From: Bariatricus massiliensis
GTDB lineage: Bacteria > Bacillota > Clostridia > Lachnospirales > Lachnospiraceae
DNA length: 64,000 nt
Reading direction: 5' to 3'
NCBI RefSeq assembly: GCF_900086725.1
Contig: NZ_LT574836.1
Location: 390,034-454,033, forward strand
The notes under the pieces were generated by a model that had not been told where the DNA came from, searched no databases, and saw only the letters and a list, made by a program, of their open reading frames with translations. This document shows, in pieces, positions 52,740 through 61,820 of the stretch (the stretch's first letter is position 1; each line of letters begins with the position of its first letter). Both the position numbers and the translations under genes were made by a program.

Positions 52740-53459
52740 ATGGGGTACAGAAGAAATAGGGATATGTTTACAGCCAGACGGGATGGTAAAAGCTATTATA
52801 CAAACAGACAGCGTAAAAAGTTGAGAAAATATATGATTCTAGGTGGAATCATACTGGCTGTTTTGACCATACTGCTTGTTGTAGTTAAAATTGTCAAACC
52901 ATTGTTTTTTGAGTCCGATAAATATGTGGAGCTTTCGGACAGTGAGATTACGGCAGCAAAGCCGGAATTGAATGTACAGCTTTTGGACGTGAATGAGTAT
53001 TCAAGGCCGGGGAATGAGGCCGATAAGATTACCGGAATTGTAATCCATTATACGGCGAATCCCGGGGCTACGGCAAAGCAGAACAGGGATTATTTTAATG
53101 GGCTTAAAGACAGCCACGAGACAAAGGCAAGCAGCCATTTTATCATAGGTCTGGACGGGGAGGTTATTCAATGTGTGCCAACCTGGGAAATTGCCTATGC
53201 ATCCAATGACAGGAATCATGATACGGTATCCATTGAGTGCTGCCATCCGGACGAGAGCGGCAGATTCAACAAAGAGACTTATCAGTCCATGGTGCAGCTC
53301 ACTGCATGGCTTTGCCAAAAATTTAAGTTAGATGAAAACGATGTAATCAGACACTATGATGTTACTGGCAAAAATTGTCCCAAATATTTTGTGGAGGATG
53401 AAGAGGCTTGGAATGAATTTAAGGACAATGTAAAAAGAGCGCTTGAGAAGGCATCTTGA
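52740..53459 (+). CDS. N-acetylmuramoyl-L-alanine amidase (amidase_2/PGRP)
   Basis: The 239-residue protein has a basic cytoplasmic N-terminus, one membrane helix at about 30-52, and an amidase_2 domain from about residue 95. Zinc ligands are H in IVIHYTANPG and H in IRHYDVTGKNCPKYF plus the cysteine of that motif, with SSHFIIGLDGEVIQCVP between. It would cut peptidoglycan at the outer membrane face. Its ribosome site is weak (GGATGAG), and a stable leader hairpin precedes it, so post-transcriptional control is possible. Confidence 0.9.
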   Translation: MGYRRNRDMFTARRDGKSYYTNRQRKKLRKYMILGGIILAVLTILLVVVKIVKPLFFESDKYVELSDSEITAAKPELNVQLLDVNEYSRPGNEADKITGIVIHYTANPGATAKQNRDYFNGLKDSHETKASSHFIIGLDGEVIQCVPTWEIAYASNDRNHDTVSIECCHPDESGRFNKETYQSMVQLTAWLCQKFKLDENDVIRHYDVTGKNCPKYFVEDEEAWNEFKDNVKRALEKAS

Positions 53460-53477
53460 TTGTTTTCATATTCCCTA

Positions 53478-53507
53478 TTGATAAAGGACTTTAGTCTCTG
53501 GTATAAT
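53478..53507 (+). promoter_or_regulatory. Promoter of the AroQ-AroK fusion gene
   Basis: TTGATA (53478-53483), an 18-base spacer and a perfect TATAAT (53502-53507), about 70 bases before the start. Confidence 0.7.
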
Positions 53508-53576
53508 ACCCAATGGAAGTTATAGAAAATTCCACATGACTAAAATACATATGCCTAGAAAAGAGGGATTTACATA

Positions 53577-54368
53577 ATGAATGATTTAGAGATGTTCAGA
53601 GAAGAGCTTGCCCACTGTGACGATAAGCTTTTGGATGCACTGATGGAGCGTTATACTATAATAGAAAAAATCATGGTCTATAAAGAGCAGTATGGTATGC
53701 CGATTCTTCAGCCTGCACAGGAGGAAAAGCAGAAACGTCAGATGTTGAAGAAGCTGCACAGCAACAAGCACAGGGAAGAAATCTATGATGTGTTTGAAAG
53801 CATTATGCGCAACAGCAAGAAGATACAGGCGAGGAAGCTCTTTGACTATAATATTGTGCTGATAGGATTTATGGGTGCGGGAAAGAGTACGATTTCAGAT
53901 TATTTGAGCGCTATGTTCGCCATGGATGTGGTGGAGATGGATCAGGTCATTGCAGAGCGGGAGGAGATGAGTATCTCCGATATTTTTGAGACATACGGAG
54001 AAGAATACTTTCGGACGAGGGAGACCGAACTCTTGATAGAGATGCAGGCCAGACAGAATGTGATTGTCTCATGTGGCGGAGGGGTCGCCATGAGAGAACG
54101 CAATGTCGAGGAGATGAAGAAGAATGGCCGCGTAGTCCTTCTAAAAGCTGCGCCAGAAACCATTTTGAACAGAGTGAAGGATAGTGACGAACGCCCGCTT
54201 CTTAACGGGCATAAGAATGTAGAATACATTGAGAATTTGATGGAAGCAAGACGTGATAAATATGAAGCAGCCGCAGATATCATAGTACATACGGACAATA
54301 AGACGGTGCTGCAGATATGCGAAGAATTAATTCAGAAGCTGCTGGAAATGGATGGGGAGTATGTTTAA
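53577..54368 (+). CDS. Chorismate mutase - shikimate kinase fusion
   Basis: The 263-residue protein joins an AroQ-type chorismate mutase helix bundle (about 1-88: MFREELAHCDDKLLDALMERY, IEKIMVYKEQYGMPI, named by ends) to a shikimate kinase (about 92-260). The kinase part has Walker A GFMGAGKSTI, the shikimate-binding EMDQVIAE and FRTRETELL, GGGVAMRE and the lid RPLL. The mutase part keeps the N-terminal Arg/Asp pattern but I cannot confirm activity. It overlaps the YqeG gene by eight bases. Confidence 0.88.
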   Translation: MNDLEMFREELAHCDDKLLDALMERYTIIEKIMVYKEQYGMPILQPAQEEKQKRQMLKKLHSNKHREEIYDVFESIMRNSKKIQARKLFDYNIVLIGFMGAGKSTISDYLSAMFAMDVVEMDQVIAEREEMSISDIFETYGEEYFRTRETELLIEMQARQNVIVSCGGGVAMRERNVEEMKKNGRVVLLKAAPETILNRVKDSDERPLLNGHKNVEYIENLMEARRDKYEAAADIIVHTDNKTVLQICEELIQKLLEMDGEYV

Positions 54369-54864
54369 GATTTTTTATCCGGACGATTATAAGGCGTCCA
54401 CCTATTTGATTGACTTTGAAGATTTATATCATCTGGGATATAGAGGCTTGATTTTTGATATAGATAATACACTGGTACCCCACGGAGCGCCTGCTGATGT
54501 GCGTTCTATGGCTCTGTTCGGCCGGTTGAGGGACATTGGTTTCGATACCTGCCTTATTTCTAACAATCAAGAGCCAAGGGTGAAGCCCTTTGCCGAGAGT
54601 GTGAAAAGTAAATACATTTTTAATGCACACAAGCCCTCCACGAAGAATTATAAAAAGGCGATGGAGCTGATGGGAACTGAAAAGGACACCACCATCTTTA
54701 TCGGCGATCAACTTTTTACGGACGTCTGGGGAGCAAAACGTACAGGAATCATGAGTATTCTTGTTAAGCCGATTCATCCCAAAGAAGAGATACAGATTGT
54801 TTTAAAAAGATATTTGGAGAAGATTGTGTTACATTCATATAAAAAAAGTAAGAAAAAGAAATAA
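54361..54864 (+). CDS. YqeG-family HAD phosphatase
   Basis: This 167-residue HAD-IIIA protein has the nucleophile motif FDIDNTLVPHG, motif II LISNNQEPRV, the conserved HAHKPSTKNYKKA-like lysine segment, and motif III GDQLFTDVWGAKR. YqeG relatives are phosphatases of uncertain substrate, sometimes phosphatidylglycerophosphate. ATG at 54361 follows GGGGAG; ATG at 54352 is less well placed. It is coupled to the shikimate kinase gene by overlap. Confidence 0.9.
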   Translation: MFKIFYPDDYKASTYLIDFEDLYHLGYRGLIFDIDNTLVPHGAPADVRSMALFGRLRDIGFDTCLISNNQEPRVKPFAESVKSKYIFNAHKPSTKNYKKAMELMGTEKDTTIFIGDQLFTDVWGAKRTGIMSILVKPIHPKEEIQIVLKRYLEKIVLHSYKKSKKKK

Positions 54865-54886
54865 CAGGCAGGCCGCCTGTTATTTC
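54858..54886. terminator. Bidirectional terminator
   Basis: GAAATAACAGGC (54858-54869) and GCCTGTTATTTC (54875-54886) form a perfect 12-bp stem around AGGCC, between convergent genes. Confidence 0.88.
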
Positions 54887-54887
54887 T

Positions 54888-55391
54888 TTATTCTATATTT
54901 CCAAATAAATGCTTTCCGGTACAGGCATATTCACTGCTGCTGTCAAGAAGTCCTTTGATTTCCGACTCCGTAAGCGGCCTTTTTACTTTAGCCGGGCTGC
55001 CCATAACCAACATACCGTCAGGTATTTGTGTGTGTTTCGTGACAAGACTGCCGGCAGCAATCAGGCAGCGGCGGCCGACGACCGCTCCGTCCAGAATAAT
55101 AGCCCCCATACCGATTAGCGACTCGTCGCCAATCGTGCAGGCATGGATTACGGCATTATGGCCTATCGTAACTCTGTCTCCGATAACGGTGGGTGAGTCG
55201 GTACTTGTATGGACAGTACAGTTTTCTTGGATATTTGTACCGGAGCCTACGGTAATGGGCGCATCGTCCCCGCGGAGGACTGAATAGTAGAAGATACTAG
55301 TATTTTCACCAATAGTAATATCGCCGACAATCACGGACTGTGGGGCTATGTGTGCAGTAGGCGCTATTTGTGGAATCTGGTTATTCGTCAT
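54888..55391 (-). CDS. Gamma-carbonic anhydrase-like hexapeptide protein
   Basis: The 167-residue protein is a left-handed beta-helix with hexapeptide repeats (VIVGDITIGENTSIFYYSVLRGD region). The metal histidines are in NCTVHTST, TIGHNAVIHACTIG, matching the YrdA/gamma-CA group. It may be a zinc or cobalt carbonic anhydrase or a scaffold-type relative. The conserved GMGAIILDGAVVG and MGSPAKVKRPLT segments are present. It is monocistronic on the minus strand. Confidence 0.9.
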   Translation of the reverse strand: MTNNQIPQIAPTAHIAPQSVIVGDITIGENTSIFYYSVLRGDDAPITVGSGTNIQENCTVHTSTDSPTVIGDRVTIGHNAVIHACTIGDESLIGMGAIILDGAVVGRRCLIAAGSLVTKHTQIPDGMLVMGSPAKVKRPLTESEIKGLLDSSSEYACTGKHLFGNIE

Positions 55392-55529
55392 ATTTTATAC
55401 TCCTTTTTAATTACTGATTATAGTATACAGAGGAGAGCCGGCAAATACAAGACTGTCCATGTGGCAAAATTAAGAAGAGAGACCCATTAAAAGTGTGGGC
55501 CTCTCTTTTTGGAATATCCTATTATTAAA

Positions 55530-57530
55530 TTATAGATAGTCATGTTTTTCCAGAATATTGAGGATATTACGTCCTTCTTCTGTTCCTTCGATAATTCTTC
55601 GTGCGCGGACGCTGTCACCGATATTCATGATTTCAACGTCTTTATCTTCAAATTCATCGCGTATTTGTTCGAGAATCGGAGCGTTTGCTTTCATGCCAAG
55701 GCAGACGAAGCCGTAGTCGAAGGGCATTTCTTCTTCATTGCCTTCTGGATTTTTTACGAGGAAGCAATCGGGTCTTACTTCAAGAAGGGCTGTGTTCGGG
55801 CATTGCTTTACACCGTGCTTCTCCATCAAGGTGAAAGTCCCGACCTTGGATACCGGATCGATGCCGTTTCCTATGGCCGGCATCATCTCTACAATGCTGA
55901 CATCCGCGCCTCTGGGAGCGAAGAATTCCACGACATCAAGTCCCACGGCGCCGCCGCCGATGACTACGACCTTCTTGTCTTTCATATCTTCCGGATACTC
56001 ATCCACATGGGCAATCATATTTAAAATGGACGATACTTTGCTTTCTTCTTTGTCTATGTTTTCGTGCAGCCCCTTGATTGGCGGGAGAAGAGGGTTTGAA
56101 CCGGTGGCGTTTACGATGATATCAGGATTCATGCTCTTTACCATTTCTATAGATGCCTCAGTTCCTGTAAATATAAATAAGTTGTGGAGCTTATTTGCAC
56201 GATGGATTAAATAGTTGGGAAAGTCGGCAAGTCTTTTTTTATCCGGGATTTGAGAAATAACCGCTGCCAACCCGCCTAATTGTGGTTTCCGCTCAATAAG
56301 AAACGTAGTACAGCCTACTTCTGCGGCGGTACACGCAGCTTCTAAGCCAGCGGTTCCTCCGCCTATAACAACAACATTGCAAGGTTTTAAGATTCTTCTC
56401 TTTTTATAGTCCTCACCGCCGTTGACGGAAGGATTCACTGTGCAGCGGATAGGGCGGTTGATGCCGATGCGGTGGCCTGCGCAGCCGATATTACAGGATA
56501 TACATTTGCGAATGTCCGCCTCGTCACCGAATTCTACTTTATTTACCCATTCTGGATCTGCAATAAGTCCACGGCCCATACCGATTAAGTCTGCGTCACC
56601 TTTCGCTAGAATGTCTTCCGCCACTTGTGGATCGCGAATGTTGCCCATAGTCATGCAGGGCTTGCCGTACCGCTCTTTGACTGCCTTAGCCATGTAAGAA
56701 CGCCAGCCGTCCGGCAGATAATTGGCGTCGATCTGATACTGTATGGAGCCGTTTAATCCGGCGGACACATCAAAGACATCCACTTCTTCTTGAAAATACT
56801 GTAGGTAATCAAGGCAATCATCCAATGTATTTCCGCCTTCTAGGAATTCATCGGCACTGATACGGACAAAAATAGGGAAGAATGGACCTACCTGTCTGCG
56901 GACTTCCTCAATGACCAGTTTGGCGAACCGGGTACGGTTCTCGGCGCTGCCGCCGAATTCATCGGTCCTCTTATTTGTGAGAGGAGAGATGAACTGACTG
57001 ATTAAATAAGAGTGTCCCGCATGGATTTCTACAGCGTCAAAGCCTGCTATCTGTGCCCGTTTGGCCGCTTCGCCGTATTTTTTTACTATTTGATAGATTT
57101 CTTCTTTTGCAAGTGGGCGGGGAATCTCGCCCCCGTCTTTTGACGGGATATTGGAAGCAGAAACAGGCTGCATATTCGTTCTCGCAGATTGGGCGGAAGC
57201 TCCGGCATGATTGATTTGAATTGCGATGCAGGAACCGTGTTTGTGTACCGTCTCACATAATTTAAATAATCTTGGGATATAATTGTCATGGTCGATGCGA
57301 AGCTGCGTAGTTCCGTTGGATCCCTGAGGAGAGTCCACACTGGCATTTTCCACAATCAGAAGGCCGGTGCCGCCTTTTGCGCGCTGCTCGTAATAATTGA
57401 TGTGAAGAAAACTCATCTCACCATTTTGTTCACCATAGTTCGTGCCCATGGGTGTCATGACCACTCTGTTCTTCAGTGTCATATGTTTGATGGTAAGCGG
57501 TTGAAAAATGTGTTTGTATTTACTTTTCAT
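55530..57530 (-). CDS. Old-yellow-enzyme family Fe-S flavoprotein reductase
   Basis: The 666-residue protein joins an FMN TIM barrel (LTLKNRVVMTPMGTNY-like start, VEIHAGHSYLISQFISP, GMGRGLIADP) to a [4Fe-4S] motif (CISCNIGC ... RPIRC) and FAD/NAD(P) domains (VVVIGGGTAGLEAA, VVVIGGGAVGLDVVEF). This is the 2,4-dienoyl-CoA reductase/NADH:flavin oxidoreductase type, which reduces alpha,beta-unsaturated carbonyls. GGAGGGA precedes the ATG at 57530. It is divergent from a LysR gene that probably controls it. The substrate is unknown. Confidence 0.9.
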   Translation of the reverse strand: MKSKYKHIFQPLTIKHMTLKNRVVMTPMGTNYGEQNGEMSFLHINYYEQRAKGGTGLLIVENASVDSPQGSNGTTQLRIDHDNYIPRLFKLCETVHKHGSCIAIQINHAGASAQSARTNMQPVSASNIPSKDGGEIPRPLAKEEIYQIVKKYGEAAKRAQIAGFDAVEIHAGHSYLISQFISPLTNKRTDEFGGSAENRTRFAKLVIEEVRRQVGPFFPIFVRISADEFLEGGNTLDDCLDYLQYFQEEVDVFDVSAGLNGSIQYQIDANYLPDGWRSYMAKAVKERYGKPCMTMGNIRDPQVAEDILAKGDADLIGMGRGLIADPEWVNKVEFGDEADIRKCISCNIGCAGHRIGINRPIRCTVNPSVNGGEDYKKRRILKPCNVVVIGGGTAGLEAACTAAEVGCTTFLIERKPQLGGLAAVISQIPDKKRLADFPNYLIHRANKLHNLFIFTGTEASIEMVKSMNPDIIVNATGSNPLLPPIKGLHENIDKEESKVSSILNMIAHVDEYPEDMKDKKVVVIGGGAVGLDVVEFFAPRGADVSIVEMMPAIGNGIDPVSKVGTFTLMEKHGVKQCPNTALLEVRPDCFLVKNPEGNEEEMPFDYGFVCLGMKANAPILEQIRDEFEDKDVEIMNIGDSVRARRIIEGTEEGRNILNILEKHDYL

Positions 57531-57660
57531 AAGAAAATCCCTCCGTGAAATCATATGGTTTCGCGAGGCTGCCGGAAACAGGCTTGGGCATACCTTTTTC
57601 CTTTGCCTTATTATAACGGGGAAAGGGCAAAAAAACAAATTGAAAATTTACTGAAAAAGC

Positions 57661-57675
57661 ATAGAAAATACCTAT
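57661..57675. promoter_or_regulatory. Possible LysR box
   Basis: ATAG-N7-CTAT is a short dyad in the space between the divergent reductase and LysR genes, of the size expected for a LysR site. Confidence 0.3.
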
Positions 57676-57717
57676 AAATTGTGCTATGTTATGTTTAGGA
57701 AAGAAGGTGGTGGGTCT

Positions 57718-58605
57718 ATGAACCTCAATCAGTTGCATTACTTTGTGACACTGGCGCATATGGAGCATTATACAAAAGCTGCGGAGCAGCTCTCCATTAC
57801 CCAGCCGAGTCTCAGCCACGCCATCAGTATGTTGGAACAAGAACTGGAAACAAGTCTTTTTGAAAAAAGAGGAAGGAATGTTGTTTTAACCAAGTACGGC
57901 AGAATTTTTTTGGAGTATGTGGAAGAGGCACTTGGAATTCTGGAGTCCGGTATAAAAAAGACCAAAGCCCTGACAAGTGAAACGAGCGGAGTGATTGATT
58001 TAGCGTACATTTACACACTTGGAAGTGTTTTTGTGCCGCAGCTGGTCGGTGAATTTTTAAGACAGCATGAAGAATGGGATGTAAAATTCCATTTTACGGT
58101 TGGCAACACGACAGACATTATTCAGGGATTAAAAGAAGAAAAGTACGATCTTGCGTTCTGCTCCAGAAAAGCAAAAGAGCCAAATGTGGAGTTTGTACCA
58201 ATCGGAAAGGAGAAGTTAGTGGTGGTCGTGCCGAAAGGGCACGAGCTGGGCCGGAAAAAATCGGTGAACTTACAGGATACTCTAAAATACCCGCAGGTAT
58301 ATTTCACTAAGACAAGTGGGTTAAGGCCTGTGATCGACGCGCTTTTCGAAAAAATAGGCGGACAGCCTAAGATAGCGTATGAGATTGAGGAGGATGCGTC
58401 CATGGCGGGGCTGGTCTCACAAAATTTTGGGATTGCAGTGATGCCAAAGATTCCGATACTAAAAAATCTGGCGGTCGAGGTACTGGATATCGGGAGTCCG
58501 TCCTATGAGCGCTACATTTATATGGCACAGTTGAAGAATAAATACCTTGCGCCGGTTACGAAAGAATTTGTGGAATATATCATGAGCAAATATTATAAGA
58601 AATAA
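57718..58605 (+). CDS. LysR-family regulator divergent from the OYE reductase
   Basis: The 295-residue protein has the LysR winged helix (MNLNQLHYFVTLAHMEHYTKAAEQLSITQPSLSHAI region) and a type 2 periplasmic-binding-like effector domain. The start at 57718 follows AAGAAGGTGG. Divergent placement from the 55530-57530 reductase suggests it controls that gene and itself. It is convergent with a second LysR gene of similar length, and the two may be related paralogues. Confidence 0.92.
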   Translation: MNLNQLHYFVTLAHMEHYTKAAEQLSITQPSLSHAISMLEQELETSLFEKRGRNVVLTKYGRIFLEYVEEALGILESGIKKTKALTSETSGVIDLAYIYTLGSVFVPQLVGEFLRQHEEWDVKFHFTVGNTTDIIQGLKEEKYDLAFCSRKAKEPNVEFVPIGKEKLVVVVPKGHELGRKKSVNLQDTLKYPQVYFTKTSGLRPVIDALFEKIGGQPKIAYEIEEDASMAGLVSQNFGIAVMPKIPILKNLAVEVLDIGSPSYERYIYMAQLKNKYLAPVTKEFVEYIMSKYYKK

Positions 58606-58616
58606 CAGGCAGTGGG

Positions 58617-58650
58617 AAGGGAAAGCTTAATAGGCTTTCCCTTCTCTTTT
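58617..58650. terminator. Terminator between convergent LysR genes
   Basis: AAGGGAAAGC (58617-58626) pairs with GCTTTCCCTT (58634-58643), followed by CTCTTTTT. Confidence 0.82.
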
Positions 58651-59511
58651 TACGAATTGGATAAAACGTTTCACGGCTGGGATTTGATACTTGTCTTTGA
58701 GATATCCCATATATACAGTATGTGTGAGCTGTGTGTCTGAGAGTGGGATGATCCGTACATTATTATGTTCGACAGCGTCTACGTGAGCCACAAGGGCGAT
58801 GCCAAAGTTCTCGGCGACCAGTGAGGCGATGGCGTTTTCATCGGGGCATTCGCACACGATATTTACGGACATATTGTGCTCTTTATAGAAGCGGCTGGTG
58901 AATCCCCCCAGACCTGAATAGCGGTCATATCCGATGACTGGATAGTCAGAGAGCACCTCGTAGCTTGCCTCGGTACATGAGGCGAGAGGATGGGAGAGGG
59001 GAGTAATTATGACCATGTCCTGCCTGAGAATAGGAAGGAAAGATATCTCTGGTTCGTCCGGAACATAGGAGCCAAAGATAACATCATGCCGGTCGGCTTT
59101 AAGTCCGGAGACCATACCTGCGGTGTGAGTCTGGTTAAAATTAAAGGTTACATGCTTGTTTTTATCGATATCCAGAAAGGTGCGCACTGTGTGAGGGATG
59201 TAATAATTGGCCAGTGGAAAGACATATGCGATATCGATGTGGCCTCCGCTTCCGGACAACTGCTTCATCTTATACTCGGCTGTATGGACTTCGTCGAGTA
59301 TTTTGTTCACATGTTCAAGAAATACACGTCCCGGCTTTGTGAGCACCACATTCCGCCCCTGCCGTTCAAAGAGGACAAGATTGAGTTCCTGTTCCAGTGC
59401 GGCCATAGAGCGGCTCAGGCTGGGTTGAGAAATCTTTAACAATTCCGCGGCCTGGCGAAAGTGCTGAAGCCTTGCCACCGACTGGAAATATTCTAGTTGG
59501 TTCAGAGTCAT
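58627..59511 (-). CDS. LysR-family regulator divergent from the ydiB operon
   Basis: The 294-residue protein has the LysR helix-turn-helix (FRQAAELLKISQPSLSRSMAALEQE) and effector domain. AAAGGATT precedes the ATG. It is divergent from the quinate/shikimate operon with a 199-base space containing two dyads (59557-59575, 59593-59610), the second overlapping the operon's -35. A role as regulator of ydiB-MFS-aroD is therefore likely. Confidence 0.92.
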   Translation of the reverse strand: MTLNQLEYFQSVARLQHFRQAAELLKISQPSLSRSMAALEQELNLVLFERQGRNVVLTKPGRVFLEHVNKILDEVHTAEYKMKQLSGSGGHIDIAYVFPLANYYIPHTVRTFLDIDKNKHVTFNFNQTHTAGMVSGLKADRHDVIFGSYVPDEPEISFLPILRQDMVIITPLSHPLASCTEASYEVLSDYPVIGYDRYSGLGGFTSRFYKEHNMSVNIVCECPDENAIASLVAENFGIALVAHVDAVEHNNVRIIPLSDTQLTHTVYMGYLKDKYQIPAVKRFIQFVKREGKAY

Positions 59512-59556
59512 AATAAAATCCTTTCTATAATTATATTGGTCTGATTATACCATAAA

Positions 59557-59575
59557 TGATACTTAAAAGCTATCA
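59557..59575. promoter_or_regulatory. Dyad, possible distal LysR site
   Basis: TGATA and TATCA arms are nine bases apart, upstream of the ydiB promoter. Confidence 0.4.
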
Positions 59576-59592
59576 ATAAATAACAAAACATG

Positions 59593-59624
59593 TATTTGAA
59601 GTATCAAATAACTTCGTTTATAAT
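59593..59624 (+). promoter_or_regulatory. ydiB promoter overlapped by a LysR-type dyad
   Basis: TTGAAG (59596-59601), a 17-base spacer and a perfect TATAAT (59619-59624) form the promoter. TATTTGA-AGTA-TCAAATA (59593-59610) is a perfect dyad that covers the -35, so a bound LysR protein could control it directly. Confidence 0.6.
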
Positions 59625-59710
59625 TTAACTAACAAGAGGTTGTTTAAAATTTAACAAATTGGGCAAAGGGTTGATTTAACAACAGTATATAAGGAAAAGG
59701 AGAAATAACA

Positions 59711-60589
59711 ATGGCAGAAAGAATTACAGGTCACACAGAATTAATCGGACTTATGGCATATCCTATCAGACATTCCAGCTCACCGGCCATGCATAATGAA
59801 GCATTCGCCTATCTTGGTCTGGATTATGCTTATCTTGCGTTCGAGGTGGATAACAGCACGCTGGAGGATGCAGTAAAAGGGTTGCGCGCGCTGAAACTAG
59901 TTGGTTCTAATGTTTCTATGCCGAACAAGACGGTAGTACATAAATATTTGGATGAGCTCTCACCGGCGGCGGAGATGTGCGGAGCTGTCAACACGATTGT
60001 AAATGACAACGGAAAGTTAATCGGCCATATCACAGACGGTACCGGGTTCATGCAGGCGCTGAAGGATAATGATATCGATGTGATTGGGAAGAAAATGACT
60101 ATAGCGGGTGCAGGCGGAGCGGCGACTGCCATTGAGATTCAGGCGGCGCTGGACGGTGTGAAGGAGATGTCCATTTTCAATATAAAGGATAAATTTTGGG
60201 ATAACGCAGTGAATACTGTAGAGAAAATCAATACGAATACGAACTGCAGGGCAACACTTTATGATTTGAATGACCTTGACGCGCTTAAAAAGGAAATCGC
60301 AGATTCCTATATGTTTACCAATGCTACAGGTGTGGGAATGAAACCGCTGGAAGGAAAAGCAGTGATACCGGATACCTCCTTTTTGAGACCTGATCTCATC
60401 GTGACAGACACGGTATATTCTCCGGCCGAGACAGAACTCTTGAGAATGGCAAAAGAGGTGGGATGTAAACGGATGAATGGATTCGGCATGATGCTTTTTC
60501 AGGGTGCGGCGGCATTTAAGCTGTGGACAGGAAAAGAGATGCCTATCGCCCACATGAAAGAGGTTCTTGGAATCAGCTACGAAGATTAA
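59711..60589 (+). CDS. ydiB: Quinate/shikimate dehydrogenase (YdiB-like)
   Basis: The 292-residue enzyme closely resembles E. coli YdiB: LIGLMAYPIRHSSSPAMHNE with the substrate serines, SNVSMPNK with catalytic Lys73, TDGTG with Asp109, and the nucleotide loop GAGGAATA at 133-140. YdiB oxidises quinate or shikimate with NAD(P). AAAAGGAG precedes the ATG. It heads an operon with an MFS transporter and aroD, the same set as E. coli ydiB-ydiN-aroD, which argues for quinate/shikimate use rather than only aromatic biosynthesis. Confidence 0.93.
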   Translation: MAERITGHTELIGLMAYPIRHSSSPAMHNEAFAYLGLDYAYLAFEVDNSTLEDAVKGLRALKLVGSNVSMPNKTVVHKYLDELSPAAEMCGAVNTIVNDNGKLIGHITDGTGFMQALKDNDIDVIGKKMTIAGAGGAATAIEIQAALDGVKEMSIFNIKDKFWDNAVNTVEKINTNTNCRATLYDLNDLDALKKEIADSYMFTNATGVGMKPLEGKAVIPDTSFLRPDLIVTDTVYSPAETELLRMAKEVGCKRMNGFGMMLFQGAAAFKLWTGKEMPIAHMKEVLGISYED

Positions 60590-60622
60590 CAAATGAATAA
60601 TCTGGGAAAGAGAGGACGTTAA

Positions 60623-61807
60623 ATGAATAAGAAATATTTGCCAAGTGTTATTATCTTATATTTGAATTACTTTATACATGGTATTGGATGCTCCATCTTA
60701 AGCCAGCAGGTAGTGAAGGAGCTTCTGGTCCAGCAGTGGGGAATCGACGATGTCATGAAGGTTACCGCGATTGCCGCGGCGCTGGGGCTGGGACGGCTTA
60801 TCTCCCTCCCGTTTGCCGGGCCGCTTTCCGATAAACTGGGACGCCGGATTTCTGTACTTATCGGTGTAGCGTCCTATGTGATTTTCTTTGTAGGTATCGC
60901 TTTTTCACCCAATATGACAATCGCGTATATTGCGGCTGTTCTTGGAGGCATTGCCAATTCATTTCTTGACACGGCCACCTATCCGGCGGTTGCTGAGATT
61001 ATTTATAAATACACAGGGATTGCGACGATGGGAATCAAGTTCTTCATATCAGTAGCCCAGCTCTTGATGCCGTTTTTCTTAGGACTGGCTGCGGGCAGCG
61101 CAATGTCTTATCTTATGCTTCCACTTGTAGCAGGCATTGTCATCGCGGTTCTTGGCGTACTGGCAATTTTCGCACCGTTTCCGCAGATATCGGAGAACGG
61201 AAAGTCGGAATCTTTTTTGACAAATTTGAAAAATGCCAGATTTTCAGCGGAAAGTGTTGCATTGATTTTGATTGGTTTCACCAGCACCGCCACCTTTCAG
61301 CTGTGGCTGAACTGTGCGCAGACCTTTGGAAAGGACGTGGCAGGGATTTCCTCAGAAGCGGTGTCCATGATGCAGACTTACTATTCGGCGGGAACCATGG
61401 CAGCGCTTGTTGTGACGAGCCTCTTGATTACCAAGTTCAAACAGGTGCGTTTCCTTGTGATCTATCCGGCTGTTTCCACTGTTATGCTTGTGCTCGTCTA
61501 TTTGATCAAGACACCGATGATCTGCTATGTGGGAGCGTTTGTCATCGGTTATGCGGCAGCAGGCGGCGTGCTGCAGATGGCGACGGCCACTGTAAATGAC
61601 TTGTTCCCGAAAATCAAGGGAACTATTACCAGTTTAGTGATGATAGCGTCAAGTTTATGTAATTATACAATTTTAAGTGCGGCTTCCAAAATGTCGTCTA
61701 CCAATGTTATAATGATGAATATCGTGATTACAATAGTCGGTGTACTGCTTGCGTTATTTGTAAATTTGCGCTATGGCGTTTTAGTAAAGCGCACATCGGA
61801 AGAATAA
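60623..61807 (+). CDS. MFS transporter (YdiN/YdiM-like)
   Basis: The 394-residue protein has about 12 membrane helices and the MFS signature GPLSDKLGRRISVLIG between helices 2 and 3. Its start (LPSVIILYLNYFIHGIGCSIL) and context match the YdiN/YdiM group found beside ydiB in enterobacteria. It probably imports quinate, shikimate or a related acid. The gene lies between ydiB and aroD in one operon; the ribosome site is AGAGGACG. Confidence 0.88.
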   Translation: MNKKYLPSVIILYLNYFIHGIGCSILSQQVVKELLVQQWGIDDVMKVTAIAAALGLGRLISLPFAGPLSDKLGRRISVLIGVASYVIFFVGIAFSPNMTIAYIAAVLGGIANSFLDTATYPAVAEIIYKYTGIATMGIKFFISVAQLLMPFFLGLAAGSAMSYLMLPLVAGIVIAVLGVLAIFAPFPQISENGKSESFLTNLKNARFSAESVALILIGFTSTATFQLWLNCAQTFGKDVAGISSEAVSMMQTYYSAGTMAALVVTSLLITKFKQVRFLVIYPAVSTVMLVLVYLIKTPMICYVGAFVIGYAAAGGVLQMATATVNDLFPKIKGTITSLVMIASSLCNYTILSAASKMSSTNVIMMNIVITIVGVLLALFVNLRYGVLVKRTSEE

Positions 61808-61820
61808 GGAGGAGCATATT

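Noticed and set aside
55530..57530. Bile-acid 7-dehydroxylation reductase (BaiCD/BaiH)
   Set aside because: The enzyme family is the same, but no other bai gene is nearby, and the neighbours point to alicyclic acid metabolism.
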